From: JAOUJD01 sp963726405
GTDB taxonomy: Bacteria > Pseudomonadota > Gammaproteobacteria > Burkholderiales > Burkholderiaceae_F
Direction of reading: 5' to 3'
DNA length: 64,000 bases
NCBI GenBank assembly: GCA_963726405.1
Contig: CAVSCF010000014.1
Coordinates: 1 to 64,000 of the forward strand
Shown: in pieces, positions 17,686 to 26,277 of the stretch
Numbering within the stretch: position 1 is the stretch's first letter
Layout of the letters: each line of letters starts with the position of its first letter
Notes under the pieces: model-generated
Database searches by the model: none
Seen by the model: the letters and a program-made list of their open reading frames with translations, nothing else
What the model was told of the DNA's origin: nothing
Made by a program: the position numbers and the translations under genes

Positions 17686-18453
17686 CTACTCGTCGACGAG
17701 CTTGTTCAGTTCGGACGGACTGACGGCGTGCGCCGCGTTCACCGCCGATTTCGCGTCCTCGATGGCGATCCCGTTCTTCTCCATGGCCACCACGAGCTGG
17801 TCGATCACGCGCTGCTGGGCCGCCGCGTGGTCCACGAGGCCATGCATCGCCTTCATCAACGGATCATCGCCGTCCTGGCTGATGCCGTAGGCGGAGAAGC
17901 CCATCCGGTTGGCCGCCTGTTCGCGCGCGGCGTCCGTTTCCTTGTGCAGGATGCGCGCCGGGTTGCCAACCGCGGTGGCGCCGGCCGGCACTTCCTTCAC
18001 CACCACCGCGTTGGAACCGATGCGCGCACCGTCGCCGACGGTGAACCCGCCGAGGACCTTCGCACCGGCGCCGACGATCACGTTGCGGCCGAGCGTGGGG
18101 TGCCGCTTCGCGCCCTTCACCGTGGAGGTGCCGCCGAGCGTCACCCCCTGGTAGATCGTCGAGCCCTCGCCGATTTCCGCGGTTTCGCCGACGACGATCC
18201 CCATGCCGTGATCGATGAAGACGAAACGGCCGACGCGCGCGCCGGGATGGATTTCGATCCCGGTCAGGAAGCGCGAGATATGGGACACGAAACGACCGAA
18301 CCAGCGAAACCCGGCCGCCCAGCACGCGTGCGCCAGGCGATGCATCCAGAGTGCGTGCAGGCCCGGGTAACAGGTGAGCACCTCCCAGCGGCTGCGCGCC
18401 GCCGGGTCGCGTTCCAGGATGCAGTCGATGTCTTCGCGCAGGCGAGTGAACAT
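17686..18453 (-). CDS. cysE: Serine O-acetyltransferase
   Basis: Makes O-acetylserine for cysteine synthesis. 255 residues with an N-terminal helical domain (FTRLREDIDCILERDPAARS) and a left-handed beta-helix of hexapeptide repeats: HPGARVGRFVFIDHGMGIVV, GETAEIGEGSTIYQGVTLGGT and GDGARIGSNAVV. The catalytic His/Asp pair lies in FIDHGMG. The C-terminal stretch is longer than the short CysE form and ends in SPSELNKLVDE. Convergent with lpxH (34-bp gap). A TAGAAT box sits 62 nt upstream of its ATG. Confidence 0.96.
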   Translation of the reverse strand: MFTRLREDIDCILERDPAARSRWEVLTCYPGLHALWMHRLAHACWAAGFRWFGRFVSHISRFLTGIEIHPGARVGRFVFIDHGMGIVVGETAEIGEGSTIYQGVTLGGTSTVKGAKRHPTLGRNVIVGAGAKVLGGFTVGDGARIGSNAVVVKEVPAGATAVGNPARILHKETDAAREQAANRMGFSAYGISQDGDDPLMKAMHGLVDHAAAQQRVIDQLVVAMEKNGIAIEDAKSAVNAAHAVSPSELNKLVDE

Positions 18454-18514
18454 GGATCTTTCCGCGGAGCCCGCCGTCGAGCCCGTTCGTTGCCACCCCG
18501 ATTCGGGGCCGCCG

Positions 18515-18520
18515 ATTCTA
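18515..18520 (-). promoter_or_regulatory. -10 box of cysE
   Basis: TAGAAT on the minus strand, overlapping the end of trmJ, about 62 nt before the cysE ATG. No clear -35. Confidence 0.4.
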
Positions 18521-19294
18521 GCGGCCGCGCTTGCGGCCCGCGCGATCGGCGCGCGACTCGACGATCGCCGCGGTCACGCCGCGCAACACGTCGATCTCCG
18601 TCTGCGTCGGACGCGCACGGTTGAACAGCCGGCGCAGTCGCTGCATGAGTCGCTTCGGCTCGGCAGGATCGAGCGCGCCGACGACGATCAGCGCCTGCTC
18701 GAGATGCGCGTAGAAGCCTTCCAGGGCCTCGAGGGGCGCCGGCGCCTCGTCCGCCGCGAAGCGACGCTGGCCATCGTGCACATCCGGGCCGCGCAAGGCG
18801 AGCTGGCACTCATAGGCGGTCACCTGCACCGCCTGCGCGAGATTGAGCGACGAGAACGCGGGATCGGCGGGAATCGCGCAGCACATCTGGCAGCGCTCGA
18901 CGTCCTCGTTCTCGAGGCCGGAGCGCTCGGTGCCGAAGACGAACGCGACGTCCTGACCGGCCCCGATCGCCCGCGCCGAATCTGCGGCGCAGGTCCGCAC
19001 ATCAGCCATCGGCGGTCCGAACTGGCGGTCGTAGCCGGTCATGGCGTACGCGGTCCGTACGCCGGTGAGCGCTTCGGTCAACGTCGGGAACGCGGCGCTT
19101 GCCGCCAGCACGTCGCTCGCCCCGGTGGCGAGCGCCACGGCCTCGGGGTGCTCCCGGTAGTCGGCATGCCTGGGTTGCACCACCGCCAGCTGCCGGAAGC
19201 CCATCGTCTTGATCGCACGCGCCGCCGCACCGATGTTCCCGGGATGACTCGGCGCGACGAGCACGAAACGGACACGATCTGCGGGGGCGGCCAT
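18518..19294 (-). CDS. trmJ: SpoU-family tRNA/rRNA methyltransferase (TrmJ-like)
   Basis: SPOUT-fold 2'-O-methyltransferase; TrmJ methylates position 32 of certain tRNAs. 258 residues. Motif 1 is RFVLVAPSHPGNIGAAARAIKTMG with the conserved Asn/Arg, motif 2 FVFGTERSGLENEDVERC, and motif 3, forming the knot, ADPAFSSLNLAQAVQVTAYE. The C-terminal helical part resembles TrmJ. Divergent from suhB across a 76-bp spacer, a pairing frequently seen in beta- and gammaproteobacteria. Confidence 0.92.
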   Translation of the reverse strand: MAAPADRVRFVLVAPSHPGNIGAAARAIKTMGFRQLAVVQPRHADYREHPEAVALATGASDVLAASAAFPTLTEALTGVRTAYAMTGYDRQFGPPMADVRTCAADSARAIGAGQDVAFVFGTERSGLENEDVERCQMCCAIPADPAFSSLNLAQAVQVTAYECQLALRGPDVHDGQRRFAADEAPAPLEALEGFYAHLEQALIVVGALDPAEPKRLMQRLRRLFNRARPTQTEIDVLRGVTAAIVESRADRAGRKRGR

Positions 19295-19316
19295 CGGGAA
19301 CGGGAAGTCAATCGAC

Positions 19317-19322
19317 TAGAAT
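19317..19322 (+). promoter_or_regulatory. -10 box of suhB
   Basis: TAGAAT in GACTAGAATCGCC, about 50 nt before the suhB start at 19371. An upstream in-frame ATG at 19338 would lie nearly on the transcript start. Confidence 0.4.
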
Positions 19323-19370
19323 CGCCGGCCAGTCTAAATGCCGCCGGTCGAATGGCCGACGCGCTCAATC

Positions 19371-20165
19371 ATGCACCCGATGTTGAACACGGCCGTGAAG
19401 GCCGCGCGCAAGGCCGGTTCGATCATCAACCGCGCCAGCCTCGACGTGGACCTCGTCAAGGTGGCGAGCAAGGGCCGCAGCGACTTCGTCACCGAGGTGG
19501 ACCGCGCCGCCGAACAGGCGATCGTCGACATTCTGCTCAAGGCGTACCCGGACCACGCCATCCTCGCCGAGGAGGCGGGCGCGAGCGGGGAGTCCGAGTA
19601 CACGTGGATCATCGATCCGCTCGACGGCACGACCAACTTCATCCACGGCTTCCCGCAGTACGCGGTGTCGATCGCGCTGCGGCATCGCGAGCACGTCACG
19701 CAGGCGGTCGTGTTCGACCCCACGCGCAACGAACTGTTCACCGCCTCGCGGGGCCGCGGCGCCTTCCTGAACGAGCGGCGGATCCGGGTGTCCCGGCGCA
19801 CGAAGCTTTCCGAGTGCCTGATCGGGACCGGCTTCCCCTTCCGCAGCTTCGAGCATCTCGACGAATACGTGCGGATGTTCCGCAGCGTCACCGAACTGAC
19901 GGCCGGCATCCGGCGCCCCGGGGCCGCCGCGCTCGATCTCGCCTACGTCGCAGCCGGTCGTCTGGACGGATTCTGGGAGATCGGGTTGTCCCCCTGGGAC
20001 ATGGCCGCAGGCAGCCTGCTGATCCTCGAAGCGGGCGGACTGGTCTCGGACTTCAAGGGCGAGGCGGCCTACCTCGAGGAAGGCCGGATCGTCTGCGGCG
20101 CGCCGAAGATCTTCCCGCAGTTGCTGAACCTCATCGGCAACGTGCACCCCGCGCGCGCGAGCTGA
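19371..20165 (+). CDS. suhB: Inositol-1-monophosphatase
   Basis: Mg-dependent phosphatase of the inositol monophosphatase/FIG fold; SuhB also takes part in rRNA antitermination in E. coli. About 264 residues from MHPMLNTAV, matching the family start. Motifs: SKGRSDFVTEVDRAAE, AILAEEAG, the metal-binding WIIDPLDGTTNFIHGFPQYAVSIAL, and GAAALDLAYVAAGRLDGFWE with SPWDMAAG. An upstream ATG at 19338 would add 11 residues without family support. Divergent from trmJ, and 19 bp ahead of mutS. Confidence 0.95.
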   Translation: MHPMLNTAVKAARKAGSIINRASLDVDLVKVASKGRSDFVTEVDRAAEQAIVDILLKAYPDHAILAEEAGASGESEYTWIIDPLDGTTNFIHGFPQYAVSIALRHREHVTQAVVFDPTRNELFTASRGRGAFLNERRIRVSRRTKLSECLIGTGFPFRSFEHLDEYVRMFRSVTELTAGIRRPGAAALDLAYVAAGRLDGFWEIGLSPWDMAAGSLLILEAGGLVSDFKGEAAYLEEGRIVCGAPKIFPQLLNLIGNVHPARAS

Positions 20166-20184
20166 TCCGCTCGACGTTTCTTCC

Positions 20185-22785
20185 GTGAACGCTCCTGCTG
20201 ACTTCGCCGGCCACACGCCGATGATGCAGCAGTTCCTGCGCATCAAGGCGCAGCATCCGCACGTCCTGCTCTTCTACCGGATGGGCGACTTCTACGAACT
20301 GTTCTACGACGATGCCGAGCGCGCCGCGCGACTGCTCAACATCACGCTGACTGCCCGCGGCGCGTCCGGTGGCGCACCGGTGAAGATGGCCGGCGTGCCG
20401 GTCGTGTCGGTCGAGCAGTACCTCGCCAAACTGGTGAAGCTCGGCGAAAGCGTCGCGATCTGCGAGCAGGTGGGCGATCCCGCGACCAGCAAGGGACCGG
20501 TGGAACGCAAGGTGGTTCGCGTCGTCACGCCGGGCACCCTCACCGACCCCGCCCTGCTCGACGCGAAGGCCGATGCCGTGCTGCTCGCGATCGCGCCGCC
20601 TCTCAGGCGCAACGGCGAGTTCGGCCTCGCGTGGCTGGTGCTGTCCTCCGGGGAGTTGCGCGCGAGCAGTGCGGCCTTTCCACAGCTGGCCTCGGAACTG
20701 GCGCGCATCGTTCCGAGCGAAGTGCTCGTTCCCGAAAGCTGGCAGGATGCCCTGCGCCATGCGCTGTCCGCCGCCGACTGCACGGTGCAGGCCCGGCCCG
20801 ACTGGCACTTCGACGTCGACCGCGGTACCGCCGCGCTGAAGGCGCAGTTCGAAGTCGGCACCCTCGATGCCTTCGGCGTGGCCGATGCGCCGCACATCGT
20901 CGCGTCGTGCGGCGCGCTGCTCGACTATGCGCGCGCGACCCAAGGCGGAGCGCTGACGCACGTGCGCGCGCTGCGGCGCGAGGAAACGTCCGACTACGTC
21001 GCGCTCGACGCCGTCACCCGGCGCAACCTCGAGATCACCGAGACGCTCCGCGGCGAGGATGGTCCGACGCTGTTCGCGCTCCTCGACCGCTGTGCGACCC
21101 CCATGGGCAGCCGGCGCCTGCGTCACTGGCTGCACCATCCGCTGCGCAGCCAGGCCGCCGCGGCCGATCGCCACGCCGCCATCGAAACGCTGCTCGAAGC
21201 GCCGGAGGCACGCCGCGCATTGCTCGCCGAACTCGATGCGGTACCGGACCTCGAGCGCATCGGCGGTCGCGTTGCACTTCGTTCCGTGCGGCCACGCGAA
21301 CTGGCGGCGTTGCGCGACGCGCTGCCGCATGTTGCCCGGTCCGCCGAACTGCTCTCCGGACTCGACTCCTCGGAGCTCGTCTCGCTGCGAAACGGCATGC
21401 GGGTCCCCCCCGAGGCGCACGGCCTCCTCGCGACGGCGCTGCTCGCCGAACCCGCCCATGCGGTCCGCGACGGCGATGTGCTCGCCGCCCGCTTCGATGC
21501 CGAACTGGACGAACTGCGCGCACTTCGCGACAACACGGGCCAGTTCCTCGTCGACCTGGAGGCGCGCGAGCGCAACCGCACGGGCATTGCCAACCTGCGC
21601 GTGGAATTCAACCGGGTCCACGGCTTCTTCATCGAGGTCACGCACGGACAGACAGCCAAGGTGCCGGACGACTACCGACGCCGCCAGACGCTCAAGAACG
21701 CCGAGCGGTACATCACGCCGGAACTCAAGGCCTTCGAGGACAAGGCCCTGTCGGCGCGCGAGCGCGCGCTGGCCCGCGAGAAGGAGCTCTTCGAACGCCT
21801 CGTCGCGGATCTCGGGCCGTCCGTGCCGGCGCTGCTGGGCGCCGCCGCTGCCCTCGCGTCGCTGGACGCCCTCGCCGCCCTCGCGGTCCATGCGGAGTCC
21901 GCGCGGTGGACGCGACCCGAGTTCGTCGAAGGCCCGCAGGTCGAGATTCGCGGAGCGCGCCACGCGGTGGTCGAGCGCGAACTCGAGACCTACGTGCCGA
22001 ACGACTGCGTGATGAAGGCGGGCCGCCGCCTGCTGGTGATCACCGGTCCGAACATGGGCGGCAAGTCGACGTACATGCGCTCGATCGCGCTGATCACCCT
22101 GCTCGCCTACGCCGGCAGCTTCGTGCCCGCGGCCGCTGCACGGCTCGGCCCCGTCGACCGCATCCTGACCCGCATCGGCGCGGCCGACGATCTCGCTCGC
22201 GGCCGCTCCACGTTCATGGTGGAAATGACCGAGGCGGCGGCGATCCTCCACGCGGCGACGGAGCAGAGCCTGGTCCTCATGGACGAGATCGGCCGTGGCA
22301 CCTCGACGTTCGACGGATTGGCCCTGGCGGCCGCGATCGCGCGCGAGCTGGTCGAGAAGAACCGGTGCCTCACCCTCTTCGCGACCCACTACTTCGAACT
22401 GACGCAGCTGGCCGAGCAGCATCCGGACGTGGCCAACGTGCACGTGGCGGCCGCCGAAGCCGCCGGGAAGGTCGTGTTCCTGCACGAAGTGCGCGACGGT
22501 CCCGCCAACCAGAGCTACGGGCTCGCCGTGGCCCAGCTGGCCGGCGTCTCGCCCGCCGTGATCCGGCGCGCGCGGTCGCTGCTCGCGCAGCTCGAGGAGC
22601 GCGCGCTCGGAACGCGACCGCAGCTCGATCTGTTCGTTGCGACCCCGGAGACGCCCGCGCCGACGGTGGCGCCCGAGGATCCGCTCCGCAACCGCCTGCT
22701 GGCGCTCGATCTCGACGATGTCTCGCCGCGCGAGGCCCACCTCCTGCTCGACGAGCTGCAGCGGCTGGCGCGGCCGGAAAGCTAG
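20185..22785 (+). CDS. mutS: DNA mismatch repair protein MutS
   Basis: Recognises mispaired bases and small loops and recruits MutL. 866 residues from a GTG start. The mismatch-binding domain I has MMQQFLRIKAQHP and the Phe-x-Glu wedge in YRMGDFYELFYDD; the connector, lever and clamp domains follow. The ATPase domain has Walker A TGPNMGGKSTYMRSIAL, Walker B LVLMDEIGRGTSTFDGLALA and the ATHYFELTQLAE segment. Full length and intact. Convergent with the FKBP gene, with the stop codons overlapping. Confidence 0.98.
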   Translation: MNAPADFAGHTPMMQQFLRIKAQHPHVLLFYRMGDFYELFYDDAERAARLLNITLTARGASGGAPVKMAGVPVVSVEQYLAKLVKLGESVAICEQVGDPATSKGPVERKVVRVVTPGTLTDPALLDAKADAVLLAIAPPLRRNGEFGLAWLVLSSGELRASSAAFPQLASELARIVPSEVLVPESWQDALRHALSAADCTVQARPDWHFDVDRGTAALKAQFEVGTLDAFGVADAPHIVASCGALLDYARATQGGALTHVRALRREETSDYVALDAVTRRNLEITETLRGEDGPTLFALLDRCATPMGSRRLRHWLHHPLRSQAAAADRHAAIETLLEAPEARRALLAELDAVPDLERIGGRVALRSVRPRELAALRDALPHVARSAELLSGLDSSELVSLRNGMRVPPEAHGLLATALLAEPAHAVRDGDVLAARFDAELDELRALRDNTGQFLVDLEARERNRTGIANLRVEFNRVHGFFIEVTHGQTAKVPDDYRRRQTLKNAERYITPELKAFEDKALSARERALAREKELFERLVADLGPSVPALLGAAAALASLDALAALAVHAESARWTRPEFVEGPQVEIRGARHAVVERELETYVPNDCVMKAGRRLLVITGPNMGGKSTYMRSIALITLLAYAGSFVPAAAARLGPVDRILTRIGAADDLARGRSTFMVEMTEAAAILHAATEQSLVLMDEIGRGTSTFDGLALAAAIARELVEKNRCLTLFATHYFELTQLAEQHPDVANVHVAAAEAAGKVVFLHEVRDGPANQSYGLAVAQLAGVSPAVIRRARSLLAQLEERALGTRPQLDLFVATPETPAPTVAPEDPLRNRLLALDLDDVSPREAHLLLDELQRLARPES

Positions 22786-23288
22786 TGCAGCGTGGTCTGT
22801 CGAGGTTCCGCCAGCCGCAGGAAGTCGGGCAAGCGCTGAGCGTCCGCGTCCTCGAGTTCCTCGGCGCTCGCGCCCCGCACGTCGATCACGGTGATGTCGA
22901 AGCGGAGCGCAAGGCCGGCGAGCGGATGGTTGCCGTCCAGAACGGCCATGCCCTCGGCAATGTCGGTGATCGTGAAGATGCGCCCGGGGGCGCCCTGCCC
23001 GCCGTCGCCCTCGACCCGCATGCCGACCTCGACCCCGTCGCCGAGGTTCTCGAGCGGCATCAGCACGACCAGCGCCGGGTCGTAGTCGCCGAAGGCATCC
23101 TCCGGCTCGAGTTGCAGGGCGACCTGCGCGCCCGCCTCCTTGCCGGCGAGAGCCTCCTCGATCCGCGGGAAGACATCGTCATGCCCGTGCAGGTAGACGA
23201 GCGGCTCATCGGAGCGCTCGAGAAGGTTGCCCTGCGCGTCGTACATGGTGACGTCGAGGCTGACGAGCGCGCTTCGATCGATCTTCAT
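22782..23288 (-). CDS. FKBP-type peptidyl-prolyl isomerase (SlyD-like)
   Basis: 168 residues with the FKBP core split by an insert-in-flap domain, as in SlyD: LVYLHGHDDVFPRIEEALAG, then LEPEDAFGDYDPALVVLM, ITDIAEGMAVLDGNHPLAGL and LRFDITVIDVRGAS. It lacks the His/Cys-rich metal tail of E. coli SlyD and ends LRLAEPRQTTLH. Expected to be a cytoplasmic isomerase and chaperone. Its stop overlaps the mutS stop on the other strand (22782-22785). Confidence 0.9.
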   Translation of the reverse strand: MKIDRSALVSLDVTMYDAQGNLLERSDEPLVYLHGHDDVFPRIEEALAGKEAGAQVALQLEPEDAFGDYDPALVVLMPLENLGDGVEVGMRVEGDGGQGAPGRIFTITDIAEGMAVLDGNHPLAGLALRFDITVIDVRGASAEELEDADAQRLPDFLRLAEPRQTTLH

Positions 23289-23328
23289 CGCATCCCCCTT
23301 GCGGCGATTATGCCCCGCGGCCCGTTCC

Positions 23329-23334
23329 TATAAT
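23329..23334 (+). promoter_or_regulatory. -10 box of roxA (leaderless start)
   Basis: Perfect TATAAT only 6 nt before the GTG start codon at 23341, so transcription would begin at or next to the start codon. Confidence 0.55.
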
Positions 23335-23340
23335 CCCGGC

Positions 23341-24489
23341 GTGCCCTCGACTTCCATCCTCCGGCGGCTCGGACCCATGCCGGTCGCGCGCTTCATGCGC
23401 GACGTCTGGCAGCGCAAGCCGCTCCTGATCCGCAATGCCTTTCCCGGCTTCACTCCGCCGGTCACGCGCGATGGCTTGTTCGCGCTCGCGCGGCGCGACG
23501 ACACCGAGTCCCGCCTCATCGACCGTGCCGACGGCCGCTGGTCCCTGAAGCATGGCCCGCTGCAGCGCCTGCCCTCCACACGTCGCGCGCGGTGGACCTT
23601 GCTCGTGCAAGGCGTGGACCTGCTCGACCCCGGGGCGCATGAACTTCTCGCGCGATTCCGATTCGTGCCGGACGCGCGTCTCGACGACCTGATGGTGAGC
23701 TATGCGACCGACGGCGGCGGCGTCGGTCCGCACGTCGATTCGTACGACGTCTTCCTGCTGCAGGCGTGGGGACGGCGGCGCTGGCGCATCAGCCGCCAGC
23801 GCAACCTCACGCTCGTTCCCGATGTGCCGCTCAAGCTGCTCGCCGGCTTTCGCGCCACCGATGAGTTCGTCCTCGAGCCGGGCGACATGCTGTACCTGCC
23901 TCCCGGTGTGGCCCACGACGGCACCGCCGAGGGCGAATGCCTGACCTACTCCGTCGGTTTCCGCGCCCCGACGTATCAGGAGCTCCTGGAACCCTGGTTC
24001 GCAGACTTTGCGGATGGCACAACGCTCCCCGGGCGCTACGCGGACCCGGGTCTGCGGCCCACCCGCCGGCCCGCGGCCATGCCGGCCGGAATGGCCCAGC
24101 AAGTCCACGCCGCGCTGACGCGCAAGCAACCCGACCCACAGGACACGCAACGCTTCCTGCTGCGCTACCTCAGCGAGCCAAAGGCGCAGGTGATCTTCGC
24201 GCGGCCGTTGCGCGCGGCGTCCGCCGCACAGTTCCGGCAGCGAGCAAGCCGAGGGGGCATCGCACTGCATGCGGCGACCCGCATGCTGTACGCGGGTGTG
24301 GAGTGCGGGATCAACGGCGACTCGCTCCGCTTTCCCGCGGGATGCGGTCCGCAGCTTCGAAGGCTTGCGGACCAACGCGAATTGAGTGGCGCCCGGCTGG
24401 CGACGCTTCCGGCTGGCGGCCACGCGCTGCTCCATGCCTGGTACGCGGCCGGCTGGATTCACCTCGTCAACGAAGGAACACCGCGATGA
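23341..24489 (+). CDS. roxA: JmjC-type ribosomal oxygenase (RoxA/YcfD-like)
   Basis: Fe(II)/2-oxoglutarate oxygenase of the cupin-like ROX family; E. coli RoxA hydroxylates an arginine of ribosomal protein L16. 382 residues from the GTG at 23341. It has the entry segment RFMRDVWQRKPLLIRNAFPG and the metal-binding HxD in VGPHVDSYDVFLLQAWGRRR, with the distal His in YLPPGVAHDGTAEGECLTY. The C-terminal dimerisation and winged-helix part has RFLLRYLSEPKAQVIF. An N-terminal extension to 23227 exists in frame but precedes the -10 box. Stop overlaps the next start (ATGA). Confidence 0.9.
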   Translation: MPSTSILRRLGPMPVARFMRDVWQRKPLLIRNAFPGFTPPVTRDGLFALARRDDTESRLIDRADGRWSLKHGPLQRLPSTRRARWTLLVQGVDLLDPGAHELLARFRFVPDARLDDLMVSYATDGGGVGPHVDSYDVFLLQAWGRRRWRISRQRNLTLVPDVPLKLLAGFRATDEFVLEPGDMLYLPPGVAHDGTAEGECLTYSVGFRAPTYQELLEPWFADFADGTTLPGRYADPGLRPTRRPAAMPAGMAQQVHAALTRKQPDPQDTQRFLLRYLSEPKAQVIFARPLRAASAAQFRQRASRGGIALHAATRMLYAGVECGINGDSLRFPAGCGPQLRRLADQRELSGARLATLPAGGHALLHAWYAAGWIHLVNEGTPR

Positions 24490-25001
24490 AACCTTCCGAG
24501 ATCCTTGTCGACGACCCGGCCCCACAGCGTGTGCTGATCGGGTCGCGGGAGGAATTGCATCAGGCCGTGGGGGTCGCCATCCGCGTTTCGTCGCGGATGC
24601 TGAGGTTCATTCATCGCGACCTGTCCGTGTTCAACCTGTCGTCGATCGACGCGACCGAGGCGCTGTCCCGCCTGCTGCTCGGCAGTCGCAACGCCCGCGT
24701 CCGCCTGCTCGTGGATGACCCCGCATGGCTCGATACAGGGGCGGCACGCCTGCGGCTGTTGCAGCAACGTTTCCCGCACGCGCTCGAACTGCGCGTCGCA
24801 TCCCAGGACGATCCGGTGGGCGACGATGCCCAGGTGCTCGCCGACGATCACGCCGCCCTCGAGTTGCGCCCGACGCCGGCCGCGCGGGGCGACCTCTGGC
24901 TGCACAACAAACCTCATGCGCAACCGCGCATTGCGGCCTTCGACCGGCGATGGGAGGCCGGGGCGCACAACCTGCCGGTCACCTCGCTCGGCCTCGGATA
25001 G
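24486..25001 (+). CDS. Conserved protein of the DUF7931 type
   Basis: 171 residues, no signal peptide or membrane helix. The fold resembles a phospholipase-D-like half domain: VSSRMLRFIHRDLSVFNLSS, RVRLLVDDPAWLDTGAARL and DLWLHNKPHAQPRIAAFDRRW, the last like a degenerate HxK region. I know similar proteins of unknown role next to roxA-type or GNAT genes in Burkholderiales; the domain number is from memory and less sure. Coupled to roxA by an ATGA overlap, so a role near translation or ribosome modification is possible but unproven. Confidence 0.6.
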   Translation: MKPSEILVDDPAPQRVLIGSREELHQAVGVAIRVSSRMLRFIHRDLSVFNLSSIDATEALSRLLLGSRNARVRLLVDDPAWLDTGAARLRLLQQRFPHALELRVASQDDPVGDDAQVLADDHAALELRPTPAARGDLWLHNKPHAQPRIAAFDRRWEAGAHNLPVTSLGLG

Positions 25002-25025
25002 CCGGCCCGGGAAGCGTGCAAAGGC

Positions 25026-25031
25026 TATAAT
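25026..25031 (+). promoter_or_regulatory. -10 box of the small lipoprotein gene
   Basis: Perfect TATAAT in GGCTATAATTTCGGG, giving a leader of about 85 nt before the ATG at 25122. No consensus -35. Confidence 0.5.
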
Positions 25032-25121
25032 TTCGGGTTGGGAAGAGTGGGGAACCATTACATCCCGCGGCATGCTGGCCGCACACCACATCAAAATTCA
25101 CTACGAAGGGTTCGCTTTCAA

Positions 25122-25436
25122 ATGAAAAAGTCGCTCCTGATCGCCTCCATCATGGTCGTTGCGCTGACCGCCTGCGGCAAGAAGGAACAAGCTGCCCCGG
25201 CTCCTGCGCCCGCGCCCGCCGCTGCTCCGGCCCCTGCTCCGGCTCCGGCCCCGGCCCCGGCCCCGGCGGCTGATGCTGCCAAGCCCGCTGACGGTACCGC
25301 GGCTCCGGCGGCCCCCGCCGCTGCGGGTGCTGCCGCCGACGCTGCCAAGGCTGACGCCGGCGCTGCGGTCGACGCTGCCAAGGCTGCGGCCGACAAGGCC
25401 GCTGCCGACAAGAAGATGCCGCCCGTCAAGCCGTAA
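25122..25436 (+). CDS. Small Pro/Ala/Lys-rich lipoprotein
   Basis: 104 residues. The lipoprotein signal MKKSLLIASIMVVALTAC ends in the lipobox LTAC with Cys18, followed by GKKEQ. Next is a proline-alanine run of alternating P-A pairs (about residues 24-50), then Ala-rich amphipathic repeats of the type DAAKADAGAAVDAAKAAADKAAADK. Such proteins can span the periplasm or pack as Lpp-like helices. No known family is recognised. The gene uses mostly GCT/GCC/CCG codons and is flanked by a strong promoter box and a strong terminator, so it may be highly expressed. Confidence 0.8.
   Translation: MKKSLLIASIMVVALTACGKKEQAAPAPAPAPAAAPAPAPAPAPAPAPAADAAKPADGTAAPAAPAAAGAAADAAKADAGAAVDAAKAAADKAAADKKMPPVKP
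25195..25270 (+). repeat. Simple repeat encoding a Pro-Ala tract
   Basis: Tandem CCGGCC-like hexamers and CCTGC/GCCC variants encode the alternating Pro-Ala spacer of the lipoprotein. Copy-number change would alter the spacer by two residues without a frameshift. Confidence 0.7.
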
Positions 25437-25455
25437 CTTCGTATCGAGCAGCAGG

Positions 25456-25485
25456 AAAGGGCCGGCATCGCCGGCCCTTTTTCTT
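25456..25485 (+). terminator. Rho-independent terminator after the lipoprotein gene
   Basis: 11-bp perfect stem AAAGGGCCGGC/GCCGGCCCTTT with a 3-nt loop, continued by a T-run (TTTTTCTTT) on the plus strand. It separates the convergent MBL hydrolase gene. Confidence 0.9.
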
Positions 25486-25489
25486 TGGC

Positions 25490-26266
25490 CTATACGACGC
25501 GCCAGTCGAGGCCGTCTTCCTGATCGGCGACCGCCACGTGCGCACCAGTGCAGCCGAGAACCTCGGCCAGCGCAGCGCACGCGAGCGCCTTCGTGTTGTT
25601 CTGCGCCGACAGGTGAGCCGCAGCAACCCACTGCAACCGCACGCAATCGAGGTGGCGCAGCAGGGCGGCGGCCTGCGCGTTGGACAGATGTCCCCGAGTC
25701 CCGCCGATGCGCGTCTTGAGGAACGACGCGTACGGCCCGGTGCGCAGCATGTGCTCGTCGTGATTGCACTCCAGGACCAGCGCATCGACACGCCGCAGCG
25801 CAGCCACCATCACCGGCGTCGGTTCCCCCGCATCGGTCAGCAACCCCAGCCAGCGACCGCCGTCGCCGAACACGAACTGCAGCGGTTCGGCCGCATCGTG
25901 AGGCACCTCGTACGGATCGATCACCAGGCCGCCGATTTCCTGGCGGACCCCGGACGCCAGTTCACGCCAATCCACACCGCGTTCGCGCAGGTGCGCGGCG
26001 CGCGCCGTGCCCTCCGAGCAATAGACCGGTATCCCGGCCTTGCACGCAAAGCGCACCACCCCGCCGACGTGATCGCTGTGTTCGTGCGTGACGAGCACGG
26101 CATCGATGTCGTGCAGGGAAAGGCCGGCGCGTTCGAGACGCCGGCCAAGTTGCTTGAGGTTGAAGCCGTTGTCGACCAGTACGCGCGTGACGGCGGTGCC
26201 GTCACGCGCCTCCACCACCAGCGCGTTGCCGCTGCTGCCGGACCCGAGGCTGCAGGCGCGCAGCAC
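25490..26266 (-). CDS. MBL-fold metallo-hydrolase (YycJ-like)
   Basis: 259-residue metallo-beta-lactamase-fold hydrolase. The N-terminus LRACSLGSGSSGNALVVE is typical of the YycJ/PhnP-like group. The metal motif VLVTHEHSDHVGGV (HxHxDH) is complete, with further ligands in YEVPHDAAEP, LLTDAGEPTP, LECNHDEHML and WVAAAHLSAQNN. Substrate unknown; relatives act on phosphodiesters or nucleic acids. GTG at 26266 directly before LRACSLGSGS is chosen; it lies 11 bp after the bamC stop, so it is probably the distal gene of dapA-bamC. Confidence 0.85.
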   Translation of the reverse strand: MLRACSLGSGSSGNALVVEARDGTAVTRVLVDNGFNLKQLGRRLERAGLSLHDIDAVLVTHEHSDHVGGVVRFACKAGIPVYCSEGTARAAHLRERGVDWRELASGVRQEIGGLVIDPYEVPHDAAEPLQFVFGDGGRWLGLLTDAGEPTPVMVAALRRVDALVLECNHDEHMLRTGPYASFLKTRIGGTRGHLSNAQAAALLRHLDCVRLQWVAAAHLSAQNNTKALACAALAEVLGCTGAHVAVADQEDGLDWRVV

Positions 26267-26277
26267 CGGCCAGTCGC

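Noticed and set aside
20631..23333. 900-codon ORF in another frame of mutS
   Set aside because: Low-complexity Arg/Gly/Ala translation; mutS is intact in the neighbouring frame.
25195..25270. Short repeats as a CRISPR-like array
   Set aside because: They are in-frame hexamers encoding Pro-Ala; no spacers, no leader and no cas genes.
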